Shown: positions 8,177-15,581, counted from the stretch's first letter. The stretch: DNA of 23,597 nt from UBA5216 sp040081205 (GCA_040081205.1 JBEBHE010000026.1:1-23597); one strand, 5' to 3'. Notes: a model not told the origin generated them from the letters alone. Program-made: numbers and translations.

Positions 8177-9081
8177 GGCGCGGTGCTCAGCGTAATCCCC
8201 ATCATTTCCAGCGCCGCGCGGCCCAGCAGGCCGTACGGATTCGCCAGCGTTTCCTTGATTTCGTGATGGTTGTACTCCTGCCCGATGATGAGTTTGACCG
8301 GCTTGCCGGCTTTTTGTACGGCAGCGAAAAATGCCGGCGTCTGACGCTGAAACTCTGGCGTTTCCAGCGTGCCGTAAGCCAGTGTCAGCGGTGCAGCGAT
8401 TTTGTCGATGTGGCGGATGGCGCTCAGCTGCTCGATCATCGCATCGTCGAACTTCACGTAGTCGCGGCGTGCCGACAAACTTACCGGATACAACTCATAC
8501 ATACCGCTGCAACACAATCCTGCTTTGATAACACTCATTGGCACGCCGTAAGCGGACCAGTCCGTGGTGAGCGTGCAGCCTGCAAGATGCGCGCCGGAGG
8601 AGTGGCCGCAAAGATAAATGCGTCCGGCGTCGCCGCTGAAACTCGCTGCGTTTTTATAGACCCACACAACGGAACGGCGCACCTGATCGACCATCGTTCG
8701 CAGGCTGTCGGGAGCTTCCTTCACGCCGGTGAAATCCGGCACCACGAAATGCACGCCGGCCTTGACGAACATTTCGGCGGCGAATGCATTGCCTTTGGCT
8801 GTGCCGCGATGCCATGCGCCGCCGTGGATGAAAATAAAGACCGGCGCATTCGTGCGCGAGGTCTTGTAGATATCGACTTTCTCGATGTCGGTGGGGCCAT
8901 AAGCCAGACGCAGCGGTTCACCGATGCGCTTGCGCACCGCTTCGCTCTCGATGATGAAACGCTTGCGCACGTTGCCTGCGTGCGGTGCATACGCAGCTTG
9001 ATTATAGGCGGCGTCGAGCGCGGCCTGGTCGTACTCGAGGAATACGTGCGGGCCTTTGGGGGTGCCGTCGGGTGAATTCAT
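8173..9081 (-). CDS. Alpha/beta hydrolase (kynurenine-formamidase/HSL-like esterase)
   Basis: A 302-residue serine hydrolase. HGGAW at residues 86-90 forms the oxyanion hole, GHSSG at 159-163 is the nucleophile elbow with Ser161, and a late YNHHEI holds the likely catalytic His. The arrangement matches kynurenine-formamidase-like and hormone-sensitive-lipase-like esterases, which hydrolyse small esters, formamides or lactones. No signal peptide, so cytoplasmic. First gene of a four-gene operon; the next start overlaps its stop as ATGA. That suggests it makes or consumes the acid handled by the dehydratase. There is no kynureninase or tryptophan dioxygenase nearby, so a role in tryptophan breakdown is not supported. 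Confidence 0.85.
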   Translation of the reverse strand: MNSPDGTPKGPHVFLEYDQAALDAAYNQAAYAPHAGNVRKRFIIESEAVRKRIGEPLRLAYGPTDIEKVDIYKTSRTNAPVFIFIHGGAWHRGTAKGNAFAAEMFVKAGVHFVVPDFTGVKEAPDSLRTMVDQVRRSVVWVYKNAASFSGDAGRIYLCGHSSGAHLAGCTLTTDWSAYGVPMSVIKAGLCCSGMYELYPVSLSARRDYVKFDDAMIEQLSAIRHIDKIAAPLTLAYGTLETPEFQRQTPAFFAAVQKAGKPVKLIIGQEYNHHEIKETLANPYGLLGRAALEMMGITLSTAP

Positions 9082-9119
9082 TTCGTTATGGATGCGGTTC
9101 TGCGTGCGGAGGGTTGATA

Positions 9120-9135
9120 TCAGTATATGTTTTTA
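9120..9135. repeat. Boundary motif, copy 4 (two mismatches)
   Basis: On the minus strand it reads taaaaacatatactga. It lies in the 106-nt gap between the VOC gene and the hydrolase operon, about 40 nt upstream of the hydrolase ATG. The right window edge carries a partial sequence of the same catata variant. The rest of the gap is A/T-rich with no clear promoter or gene. Confidence 0.5.
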
Positions 9136-9187
9136 AAATATTTTACTTGTTGTGTTCAACTGCGCTTACTCGCGGCTTTGACTGTCG

Positions 9188-9601
9188 CTATGACTCCACT
9201 GCTTTAACGTTCTTCACCGCACCCTTCCAGCCGCTGGCGGTGATGTCGAACACGATGCCGCTGGGATCGCGGTATTTCACTTCGTAATAGCTGTTGGGCG
9301 TGTCGGGAGGGCGGCCCTGAAAATGCGTTGCGCCCGCGGCTTTAACCTGCGCTTCGGCTTGCTCAAGATCGTCCACCCACATGCCGAAATGCATCACGCC
9401 GTAATAGGGATGTTCAACACCAGGCACTTGGCCGCCTTTGGCCAGCAGCGCGATATTCATCACGCCGTCGGTCATATGCACGCCATTTTGCGCATTGCCC
9501 GCCTTGGTCATGCCAAAGGCTTCTTCAAAAAATTTCTGCGCTGCGGCGACATCGGGCACCGACAATGCGATGTGGCGCAGTTTGCAGGCTTGCTTGTCCA
9601 T
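9188..9601 (-). CDS. VOC-superfamily (glyoxalase/dioxygenase-like) protein
   Basis: A 137-residue single-domain vicinal-oxygen-chelate protein. It opens with LRHIALSVPDVAAAQKFFEE, the classical first beta-alpha-beta module with a metal-ligand His, has MHFGMWVDDLEQAEAQ in the second module, and ends with YRDPSGIVFDI, where the usual metal-ligand Glu (…PDG…xxE) is replaced by Asp. Possible activities are lyase, isomerase (methylmalonyl-CoA epimerase-like), ring-cleavage dioxygenase or thiol transfer; the sequence does not decide. Start set at ATG 9601 because GGAGAG lies 4 nt ahead; an in-frame TTG further upstream would overlap that site. A good sigma-70-like promoter lies just upstream. Confidence 0.85.
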   Translation of the reverse strand: MDKQACKLRHIALSVPDVAAAQKFFEEAFGMTKAGNAQNGVHMTDGVMNIALLAKGGQVPGVEHPYYGVMHFGMWVDDLEQAEAQVKAAGATHFQGRPPDTPNSYYEVKYRDPSGIVFDITASGWKGAVKNVKAVES

Positions 9602-9632
9602 GAATCTCTCCAAAACAACAGTGACTCAATCG

Positions 9633-9661
9633 AGTATAGAGGGCGGCAGTGCTATTATCAA
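9633..9661 (-). promoter_or_regulatory. Sigma-70-like promoter for the VOC gene
   Basis: On the minus strand, -35 TTGATA (9656-9661) and -10 TATACT (9633-9638) are separated by exactly 17 nt. The predicted transcript would start near 9626, about 25 nt ahead of the GGAGAG-preceded ATG at 9601. Confidence 0.6.
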
Positions 9662-9720
9662 ATCAGAAGATTGGTGAAAGCAAAGATGAACCGTTGTGCA
9701 GTCATGACGAGGAGGCAGAT

Positions 9721-10485
9721 ATGCAATTTTCAGGATTCGAACTGATCGCTGCGGCGTTGGTCGTGATGGGGTTGAGCGTCGCGGCAAACACGGCGCAGTG
9801 CGCGCAGATCGTGGTGTTCAGCACGATTTCCGCGAAGGAAGCGCTGATCGAACTCGTGCCTGAGTTTGAGCACGCGAGCGGGCACAAGGTCAATATCACT
9901 TATGCGGGCGGTTCGGGCCTGTCCAAGGAGATTCTCGGCGGAAAGCTGGGCGATCTTTTTATCGGACCGGAAGAGTTTTCCGGTCCGCTGGTGAACGACG
10001 GCAAACTACTGGCAGGCAGCCGCACCGATTTCGCGCGATCTACCACCGGTCTGGCGGTACGCGCGGGCACGCTGAAACCGGACATCAGTTCACCGGAAAA
10101 ACTGAAAAGCGTGTTGCTTGCCGCCAAGGCGGTGTCGTATAGCGCGGGCGCGAGCGGCATGCATTTCGTCAAGGTACTCGAACGACTCGGCATTGCCGAC
10201 GTGATGGCGAAGAAACGGGTGCCGCCACGCGCGGGCGAATTGGTCGGCGCGGTCGTGGCGCGCGGCGACGCGGACATCGCGGTACAACAAATCAGTGAAC
10301 TGCTGCCGGTGCCGGGCATCCAGATCCTTGATCCGCTGCCGGCGGAATTTCAACAGACCATCATCTACGGCGCCACCGCTTTTCCGCAATCCACGCAACG
10401 TGAAGCGGCGCAAGCCTTCGTGCGGTTTCTGAGATCGGAGGCGGCTCGTGTAGTGTTGCGCGCAAAGGGATTGGACCCGGCTTAA
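9721..10485 (+). CDS. ModA-like periplasmic substrate-binding protein, orphan
   Basis: A 254-residue extracellular solute-binding protein of the molybdate-binding (ModA) type. A signal peptide covers about residues 1-27. The mature part opens IVVFSTISAKEALIEL, followed by ITYAGGSGLSKEI and GDLFIGPEE, the typical first-lobe pattern (…xGSSGxLxxQI…, …aDvxxSA…). Later GDADIAVQQISELLPVPGI matches the family hinge region. Start at ATG 9721 with GAGGAGG 5 nt ahead. No modB or modC follows; the next gene is convergent. The ligand may be an oxyanion or an organic acid, since proteins of this clade without ABC partners are widespread. It is divergent from the VOC gene across a 119-nt gap. Confidence 0.85.
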   Translation: MQFSGFELIAAALVVMGLSVAANTAQCAQIVVFSTISAKEALIELVPEFEHASGHKVNITYAGGSGLSKEILGGKLGDLFIGPEEFSGPLVNDGKLLAGSRTDFARSTTGLAVRAGTLKPDISSPEKLKSVLLAAKAVSYSAGASGMHFVKVLERLGIADVMAKKRVPPRAGELVGAVVARGDADIAVQQISELLPVPGIQILDPLPAEFQQTIIYGATAFPQSTQREAAQAFVRFLRSEAARVVLRAKGLDPA

Positions 10486-10519
10486 TGATGTAACGAATCA
10501 CCACTGCCCGATGCATTGA

Positions 10520-11299
10520 TTACAGCAACCCTTTGACTATCAGATGCAGGGCGACCAGCAGCAGGCCTGCGAAGAACACGCGCTTGAAGGCGATTTCGCT
10601 GAGTTTGCCTCTTAATTTTTGACCGATTGCCATTCCCAATAAGGCTGCCGCCAGCGGCATGATCAAGCCCCAGCCGAGCGTCGTGGCGTTGAACATCAAT
10701 GACCCATCGAACGCGAGACGCAACGACAGTGCAACGGTCGAGACGGTAAACGATAGTCCCAGCGCCTGCACCAGTTCATCTTTGCTCAAGCCCAGTCCCT
10801 GAAGATAAGGCGCTGCGGGGACTACAAACACGCCGGTAGCAGCGGTAATGGCGCCGGTGATTAATCCTACCGCCGGCGAAACCCAACGCTCTGCATTGCC
10901 GGTAACGGAAAATCGAACCGACGCCAATCCAAGCAAGGCGTAAACCATTAATGCCGCGCCCAATCCCGCCGACGCGATGCGCGCATCCAGTGTGGCCATG
11001 CTCACCGGCGCCCACAGCGTGCCGATCACCACGGCCAATTGCATGCTCCACAGTCGCCGCAGCAGTGAACGCAAGGCCCCGCCATTGAGCATCTGCTGTA
11101 CGTTCGTCACCAACGACGGCACAATCAATAACGTAGCGGCCTGCAGCGGCGGCATGAATATGCCGAGCAGTCCCATGGCGATGGTGGGTAATCCAAGACC
11201 GATCACGCCCTTGATCAGCCCGGCTAGAACAAAGGTGAACGCTATGGCCGCGAGGATGGCGGCGCTGGATGAGAGCCATTGCGGCTCAATAGAGGGCAT
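10520..11299 (-). CDS. TauE/SafE (TSUP) family permease
   Basis: A 259-residue inner-membrane protein with about eight hydrophobic segments in two halves. The halves are related: AGLIKGVIGLGLPTIAMGLL near residue 26-45 and GLITGAITAATGVFVVPAAP near 150-170, which is the duplicated motif of the sulfite/sulfoacetate exporter (TSUP) family. Members export sulfite, sulfonates or other small organic anions. Two sulfatases and a ComA-like gene lie 6 kb away, which makes a sulfur role attractive but unproven. The gene is single, convergent with the ModA-like gene. No Shine-Dalgarno is visible: the A/T-only leader carries an intact copy of the recurrent 20-mer about 11 nt from the ATG. Confidence 0.88.
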   Translation of the reverse strand: MPSIEPQWLSSSAAILAAIAFTFVLAGLIKGVIGLGLPTIAMGLLGIFMPPLQAATLLIVPSLVTNVQQMLNGGALRSLLRRLWSMQLAVVIGTLWAPVSMATLDARIASAGLGAALMVYALLGLASVRFSVTGNAERWVSPAVGLITGAITAATGVFVVPAAPYLQGLGLSKDELVQALGLSFTVSTVALSLRLAFDGSLMFNATTLGWGLIMPLAAALLGMAIGQKLRGKLSEIAFKRVFFAGLLLVALHLIVKGLL

Positions 11300-11310
11300 T
11301 AAAAATAGTC

Positions 11311-11330
11311 AATAAAAACAAATACTTAAT
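11311..11330. repeat. Boundary motif, copy 5 (aataaaaacaaatacttaat)
   Basis: Identical over 20 nt to 5391-5410. It lies just upstream of the TauE/SafE ATG in the same orientation and at nearly the same distance as copy 3 relative to GNAT. Confidence 0.75.
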
Positions 11331-11618
11331 ATAGTTATGGGCTTTTGCTTTCCCAGCGTCGTTCGCTGCGATGTTACCCGCATGAGTGGTATCGCAAAAG
11401 CGCCGCTGGCAGGCGTGATGTTTTGTCGTGCGTCCGGCAATACGAATAGAAGATACTCGTGCGCCATAACGGCAGGGGGTGTGTTCCGTCTGTCGTGCCG
11501 CTTTATTCAGGCTGCGCGAGTTGGCGCGTCATTACAAGATTCCGGTGAAGCGAAAGCAAAAAACCTGGCCGAAGCAGTATGCGATACTAATGGCGATTGA
11601 GTAAATGGAGCATCGCGC
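11331..11618. other. About 290 nt without a convincing gene
   Basis: This gap separates the TauE/SafE gene from the tautomerase gene. It is GC-richer than the short gaps nearby. A short frame from GTG 11479 to TAA 11604 has protein-like composition at its end (KTWPKQYAILMAIE) and may be a small gene or the tail of a decayed one. A longer overlapping frame (11337-11600) has no family features. GGAG near 11607 serves the tautomerase. Confidence 0.4.
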
Positions 11619-11813
11619 ATGCCGCTAGCACAACTATACATCGGCCCCGGCCGTAGTGATGAAGTAAAGCAACAACTGATTGAAAAGGTTACAAACGCAT
11701 TGAAAGAAACGCTTGGCCCGCTGAAGCAACCGGTGTGGGTCGTTATCAATGAGGTTCCGCTCAATCAATGGGGCGTGGATGGTGTGCCGGTGAGTGCTGC
11801 GGGTCGTTCATGA
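11619..11813 (+). CDS. 4-oxalocrotonate tautomerase-like protein
   Basis: A 64-residue protein of the tautomerase superfamily. After removal of Met the chain begins with Pro, the catalytic base of this family, and PLAQLYIGPGRSDEVKQQLI aligns with the beta-alpha start of 4-OT. VWVVINEVPLNQWGVDG matches the second strand and the turn that supplies active-site contacts. Such enzymes shift enol/keto double bonds in meta-cleavage pathways, though many act on other substrates. The usual catalytic Arg11 position is occupied within GPGRSDE, so activity is plausible. GGAG lies about 8 nt ahead of the ATG. It precedes the carbonic anhydrase gene by 55 nt; a shared transcript is likely. No other meta-pathway gene is in the window. 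Confidence 0.88.
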   Translation: MPLAQLYIGPGRSDEVKQQLIEKVTNALKETLGPLKQPVWVVINEVPLNQWGVDGVPVSAAGRS

Positions 11814-11868
11814 AGTTCGCAAAGCTATTGCGTGTTCGGATGTTTGGCATTGCCGCGAGCATATCGTG

Positions 11869-12531
11869 ATGAGTGAACTCGCTCATCTGTTTGAACTCAA
11901 TCGCAAGTGGGCGCATGCCGTGCGCACACAGGATCCGGAGTTTTTTGACAAACTATCGAAGCAGCAGGCGCCGGAATATCTGTGGATAGGCTGTTCAGAC
12001 AGCCGCGTGCCGGCCAACACCGTGGTGGGATTGCTGCCCGGCGATGTATTCGTGCATCGCAACGTCGCTAACGTAGTCGTGCACAGCGATATGAACTGTC
12101 TTTCGGTATTGCAATTCGCCGTCGATGTGCTGCGTGTGCGGCATATCATCGTATGCGGCCATTATGGATGCTCCGGCGTGCAGGCAGTTCTGAAACGCGA
12201 ACGATTGGGCCTGGCCGACAACTGGCTGCGCTACGTGCGTGACGTGGAAGAAAAGCACGTTGCCCGGCTGCATGGTCTGGCGGATAGAGCGCAACACGAA
12301 CGGCTGTGCGAACTGAACGTGGTGGAACAGGTAGCGCACGTGTGCGAGACCTCGATCGTGCGCGATGCATGGGATCGCAATCAACCGTTGTCGGTGCATG
12401 GCTTTATCTACGGCATTGAGGATGGCATACTGCATGACCTCAATACGACCGTCCGGCATCGCAGCGAAACTGCCGCGCGATATGCGTCTGCTATCGCGGT
12501 GTTGGGCCGCCGCGCTGCGTCTTCGGTTTAG
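11869..12531 (+). CDS. can: Beta-class carbonic anhydrase
   Basis: A 220-residue beta carbonic anhydrase, interconverting CO2 and bicarbonate. The zinc site is complete: Cys42 and the Asp44/Arg46 dyad in WIGCSDSR, then His98 and Cys101 in CGHYGC. These positions and the total length equal those of E. coli Can, so the cytoplasmic housekeeping type is likely. Start at ATG 11869 gives the family N-terminus (HLFELNRKWA); the frame extends upstream to 11794 but would overlap the tautomerase. The ribosome site is weak. A short GC hairpin followed by seven T lies just after the stop. Confidence 0.95.
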   Translation: MSELAHLFELNRKWAHAVRTQDPEFFDKLSKQQAPEYLWIGCSDSRVPANTVVGLLPGDVFVHRNVANVVVHSDMNCLSVLQFAVDVLRVRHIIVCGHYGCSGVQAVLKRERLGLADNWLRYVRDVEEKHVARLHGLADRAQHERLCELNVVEQVAHVCETSIVRDAWDRNQPLSVHGFIYGIEDGILHDLNTTVRHRSETAARYASAIAVLGRRAASSV

Positions 12532-12534
12532 ACT

Positions 12535-12556
12535 ACGGTGCGGTGCCCGTTTTTTT
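12535..12556 (+). terminator. Weak Rho-independent terminator after carbonic anhydrase
   Basis: ACGG (12535-12538) and CCGT (12547-12550) can pair around an 8-nt loop, followed by a run of seven T ending at 12556. It starts 4 nt after the stop codon. The stem is short, so termination may be partial. Confidence 0.4.
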
Positions 12557-12583
12557 CGATTCAGTAAGCGTGTTAAAAAATTT

Positions 12584-12603
12584 AATAAAAACAAATAGTT
12601 ATA
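12584..12603. repeat. Boundary motif, copy 6 (aataaaaacaaatagttata)
   Basis: Seventeen of 20 positions match copies 3 and 5, the first 14 without a break. It lies between the carbonic anhydrase terminator and the ribosome site of the TIM-barrel gene, in the opposite orientation relative to its downstream gene from copies 3 and 5. Confidence 0.65.
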
Positions 12604-12625
12604 AAATTCACGGTAAGGAGCGCGC

Positions 12626-13453
12626 TTGAATAATTTGCACAATCGCATTGCGATACACACCTGGACACTGGATACCACGCCGCTGGCGGAGGTGTTACGC
12701 ATTGCACGCGAGGTCGGCTACAACGGTGTTGAGCTTCGCCACATCGATTTTATGCGTTGCCGCAAGGCCGGCATGAGTGAAGATGCGATGGTCAAGCTGG
12801 TGCGCGATGCGAACATCAAGGTCGCGGTTATTGGCACGGAGAGCGGCGTGTTGTTTGAGTCGGGTGACGAGCTCAAACGTTTGCTCGGATCATTGCGTTA
12901 TGTGAGCGAGAAGGCGGTTGCGCTCGGTTGCAACGAGATCATGGTATCGCCTGGACAAAACGCGCCGGGCGGCATGGCGTTAGCTAAAATTAATCTGAAA
13001 ACCTGCGCAGAAATTACCGCCGAGTACGGGCTCAAGCTCGCGCTGGAATTCAATTCGCGCCACCCCGTGATCAATACGCTTGCGGCGGGGATGGAGGTCA
13101 TCAATGCGGTGAACATGAAAAACTGCGGCCTCCTGCTCGATACCTATCATTTGCATTGCAGCGGCGGTAATGGCGCGACATTCAAGGATATTCCAGTCGA
13201 GCAAATCATTACGTTTCAATTCAGCGATGCGCCGCCGGGACCGCCGTCTGACACGCGTATGCCGGTGGATCGTTTGCCGCCGGGCAAGGGCGCTGCACCC
13301 TTCGTGGAGATTTTCAAAACCTTGATAGGGCTGAACTACCAGGGCTATATGAGTTACGAAGCGCCGAATCCGGCGCAATGGAATCGTCCCGCGGTTGAAG
13401 TGGCGCGTGAGGGACTGGAGCTGGTGCGCGCGTTGCTGACGAAAGCGGCGTAG
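12626..13453 (+). CDS. Xylose-isomerase-like TIM-barrel sugar isomerase/epimerase
   Basis: A 275-residue protein of the sugar phosphate isomerase/epimerase (AP endonuclease 2-like) fold. AREVGYNGVELRHID is the first barrel segment. Likely metal ligands are Glu141 (LALEFN), Asp172 and a nearby His in LLDTYHLH, and Glu245 (YMSYEA). The block FSDAPPGPPSDT followed by RLPPGKG resembles the HxxD/R-x-PGxG region of hydroxypyruvate isomerase and IolE-like enzymes. The substrate is probably a small sugar, keto-sugar or inositol derivative. TTG start supported by AAGGAG 5 nt ahead. Its stop is 16 nt from the convergent cyclase stop, with a hairpin across both. Confidence 0.85.
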   Translation: MNNLHNRIAIHTWTLDTTPLAEVLRIAREVGYNGVELRHIDFMRCRKAGMSEDAMVKLVRDANIKVAVIGTESGVLFESGDELKRLLGSLRYVSEKAVALGCNEIMVSPGQNAPGGMALAKINLKTCAEITAEYGLKLALEFNSRHPVINTLAAGMEVINAVNMKNCGLLLDTYHLHCSGGNGATFKDIPVEQIITFQFSDAPPGPPSDTRMPVDRLPPGKGAAPFVEIFKTLIGLNYQGYMSYEAPNPAQWNRPAVEVAREGLELVRALLTKAA

Positions 13454-13470
13454 CGACTACGCCAGTCGCT
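13452..13470. terminator. Hairpin at a convergent gene end
   Basis: AGCGACT (13452-13458) and AGTCGCT (13464-13470) form a perfect 7-bp stem with a 5-nt loop. It overlaps the stop codons of both the TIM-barrel and the cyclase genes. There is no T tract on either side, so it could mark transcript ends or block read-through rather than act as a classical terminator. Confidence 0.4.
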
Positions 13471-14786
13471 TACCGGTTCCCGCGCGACGCCTGTATCGCC
13501 GCGCGCACGTTACCGGTAGGTGCTGGATTGCCTTCGACGCCGACATTGCCCGTATTCCCGTCCAGCCAGTAGCTGCCTGGCTGGATGACTTGCCTGAATA
13601 AAGCCTGCCATCTCGTTAGTTCGACCGAGTTGAGATGGCGCCCGTTAAGATAAATACCGGTATTGCCGTTGGATGCGTTGGCCGGCACGCGCCCATAGGC
13701 ATGACCCGTGCGGATATAGCCGATCGCTTCGCGTCCCCAACTACCATAGAGACCGCTGGTGGGATCGTACCAGTAGTAGCCGCGCTGTACGGGTGCGTTG
13801 TAGGTTGCCTCGTGTTGCCGCAATTCCTGCACCGACAGTTGCCGTCCATTCACAAATACGCCGGTTTGCTGGACTACGGGAGCAGGCGCGGGAGATGGTG
13901 AGGGCGAAGGCGTCGGGATTGGCGATGGCGCCGGCGTGGGCAAGGGGCCAGAAGCGTCTTTGCCGGAAAAAATGGCTGCCGCGAGGATGATGGTGGTGCA
14001 TGCCGCAACAGCGATTCCGACGATCATGCCCATGCTCATTTTTCCGGGTGGCGCCGGGGCAGGGATGTTTGTGGCTGTGGTAGCTGTATCAGGTAAGGGC
14101 CATGGTGCGGTGGGTTGAGGCTGGGGTTGTGACGGTGGTTGCGGTGTTGGTGCAGGTTGCGATGCCGGCTGAGCGGGTTGCATGAGATCGTCTGCGGCAA
14201 CAATAACTTCCGCAGGGGCATCCTGCGCGCCGCCGTTGCCGCCCACGGCAACTTCATACAATTCGTGTTCGCGCACATGTTTGTCTTCGCGCGCACCGAC
14301 GAAGCGGAACAACTGGCTGTATTCCTGCGTCAGCCGCGACACCACTTCGAAATAGGAACGCGATACCAATATCTGATTGGTTTGCGCGAAGGACATCACG
14401 CGCTGTGCGACATTGATGCCGTCGCCGACGATATTCGGGTTGCCGTTCAGATCGCGCATTACCTTCACCGGGCCAAGGTTGATGCCGATGCGAACTTTGA
14501 GTTCCGGTACTTCGGTTTCCGTGGCGAAATCATTACGTATGCTGTTGGTTACGAACAACGCGTCTTCCGGGTCGCCCAAAAAACACAGCGCCGCGCCGTC
14601 GCCGGTGTCGAGAATGATGCGATCGGTGGCCGCTACGCTTTCCAGGCCTTTGGCGACAAGGGTGTTGAAGCGGCTTTTGATGACCAGTTGCCTCGCGACG
14701 GGTTTCTTCGAGTATTCGACAATATCGAGGAACACCACTGCGCACATGAAAGTGCGGGTGGTTGGGGGCTGGGAGGAATTTTCCAT
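13470..14786 (-). CDS. Class III nucleotide cyclase with transmembrane helix and C-terminal repeats
   Basis: A 438-residue protein. Residues 10-180 form a class III cyclase domain: metal Asp21 (VFLDIVEYS), metal Asp63 (TGDGAALCF), and the transition-state pair Asn125/Arg129 (GDGINVAQR). The two purine-selecting positions, usually Lys and Asp, align with Leu59 and Asn118, so nucleotide choice is uncertain. A Pro/Gln linker (about 203-248), one transmembrane helix (252-273) and a Pro/Ser linker follow. Then come two copies of a module (308-348 and 376-416) sharing a TG-hydrophobic-NGR-x-L-x(3)-EL opening and a G-x-YW block. With the cyclase inside the cell, the repeats should be periplasmic. 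It is probably cotranscribed with the secreted protein upstream (39-nt gap). The ATG has no clear ribosome site. Confidence 0.88.
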   Translation of the reverse strand: MENSSQPPTTRTFMCAVVFLDIVEYSKKPVARQLVIKSRFNTLVAKGLESVAATDRIILDTGDGAALCFLGDPEDALFVTNSIRNDFATETEVPELKVRIGINLGPVKVMRDLNGNPNIVGDGINVAQRVMSFAQTNQILVSRSYFEVVSRLTQEYSQLFRFVGAREDKHVREHELYEVAVGGNGGAQDAPAEVIVAADDLMQPAQPASQPAPTPQPPSQPQPQPTAPWPLPDTATTATNIPAPAPPGKMSMGMIVGIAVAACTTIILAAAIFSGKDASGPLPTPAPSPIPTPSPSPSPAPAPVVQQTGVFVNGRQLSVQELRQHEATYNAPVQRGYYWYDPTSGLYGSWGREAIGYIRTGHAYGRVPANASNGNTGIYLNGRHLNSVELTRWQALFRQVIQPGSYWLDGNTGNVGVEGNPAPTGNVRAAIQASRGNR

Positions 14787-14825
14787 ACGGGTATTGGTAT
14801 TGGGTGTGCCGGGTTGATACAGAGA

Positions 14826-15509
14826 CTACATATTACACATGGCGTGGCCGAGTACCTGCTTGCCGTAGCGAATTTCCGTGATACGACCGTTGATTACATG
14901 ATGGACCGTAGCCTGATCGTCTTCGCCATTAGACCACCTTACGCGTATCGGCGCGCCGATTTGCACGGCGGTGACGGCATACGTGCCGCCGCTGCCACTG
15001 CCGCTGCCGTAACCTGATCCGGCGGAATTGCTGAAGCTGGATTCGGAACCGGTGCCGAAGCGGCCTCTGCCGTCAAAAGTGACACGTGAGGTTCTCGAAT
15101 AGTTGCTGTTGCCCGACCATCCGCACAGCGTGCCTTGCAGCGCGCCGTTCATCGCGCCGGCGGGTGCGTTCTGTGCGAAGCCGCCCGTCCCGCCACCGCC
15201 GCGCTGGCAGGTGGTGCGTGACCCGTCGGGGTTGGCTATTGCAAGATTGCTGCCGGAAACCTGATATCGGTATTGCGTGGGCAAGCCGTTGACCAGTGCC
15301 GTAATGACATTACCCTGCACGATGTACTGGGTGGCGTCGCCGTTGTAAATTAACTGGCCGCCATTATCGAAACTGAGCGAAGCAGAACCCTGCGGTGTTT
15401 GGCATTGCCACGCGCCCAGCAGCGCGGATTGTTGTGCGTGAACAGCGCTATAGTAAGTGTGGCTGAAGAGCAGTGTGGCAAAAAAAATCAGGCGGGTCAC
15501 AGTACGCAC
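14826..15509 (-). CDS. Secreted two-part protein of unknown function
   Basis: A 227-residue exported protein that I do not assign to a named family. The start is GTG 15509, chosen because AAGGGAG lies 6 nt ahead; the frame extends further up but without a ribosome site and across a good promoter. The signal peptide ends SAVHAQ. The first part (ALLGAWQCQTPQGSASLSF onward to about residue 85) has alternating strands like a small lipocalin-type lipid- or ligand-binding barrel, with two Cys. A Gly-rich linker and a Ser/Gly-rich segment separate it from a second beta-rich part with two more Cys, ending MCNM. It is 39 nt upstream of the cyclase and could be a sensor partner of that protein's periplasmic repeats; this is conjecture. 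Confidence 0.75.
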   Translation of the reverse strand: MRTVTRLIFFATLLFSHTYYSAVHAQQSALLGAWQCQTPQGSASLSFDNGGQLIYNGDATQYIVQGNVITALVNGLPTQYRYQVSGSNLAIANPDGSRTTCQRGGGGTGGFAQNAPAGAMNGALQGTLCGWSGNSNYSRTSRVTFDGRGRFGTGSESSFSNSAGSGYGSGSGSGGTYAVTAVQIGAPIRVRWSNGEDDQATVHHVINGRITEIRYGKQVLGHAMCNM

Positions 15510-15552
15510 GGCAGGCTCCCTTCTTGCACTTTTCGTATCACGGGTTTGGGGA

Positions 15553-15581
15553 ATTATGACCTGCGCGCGGCGAGTTCTCAA
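15553..15581 (-). promoter_or_regulatory. Sigma-70-like promoter for secreted protein and cyclase
   Basis: On the minus strand, -35 TTGAGA (15576-15581) and -10 CATAAT (15553-15558) are 17 nt apart. Transcription would begin near 15546, leaving a leader of about 37 nt with AAGGGAG before GTG 15509. It gives the secreted protein/cyclase pair its own promoter. Confidence 0.6.

Noticed and set aside
8263..9075. Plus-strand frame of 270 residues
   Set aside because: Antisense to the alpha/beta hydrolase, whose HGGAW and GHSSG motifs show the real coding strand.
11337..11600. 87-residue plus-strand frame before the tautomerase
   Set aside because: No ribosome site, composition unlike a folded protein, and no family features.
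13872..14180. Tandem-repeat locus in the cyclase gene
   Set aside because: The low complexity is explained by Pro/Ser and Pro/Gln linkers in the protein; no regular DNA unit is evident.
14139..15017. Plus-strand frame of 292 residues
   Set aside because: Antisense to the cyclase and the secreted protein; no recognisable domain.
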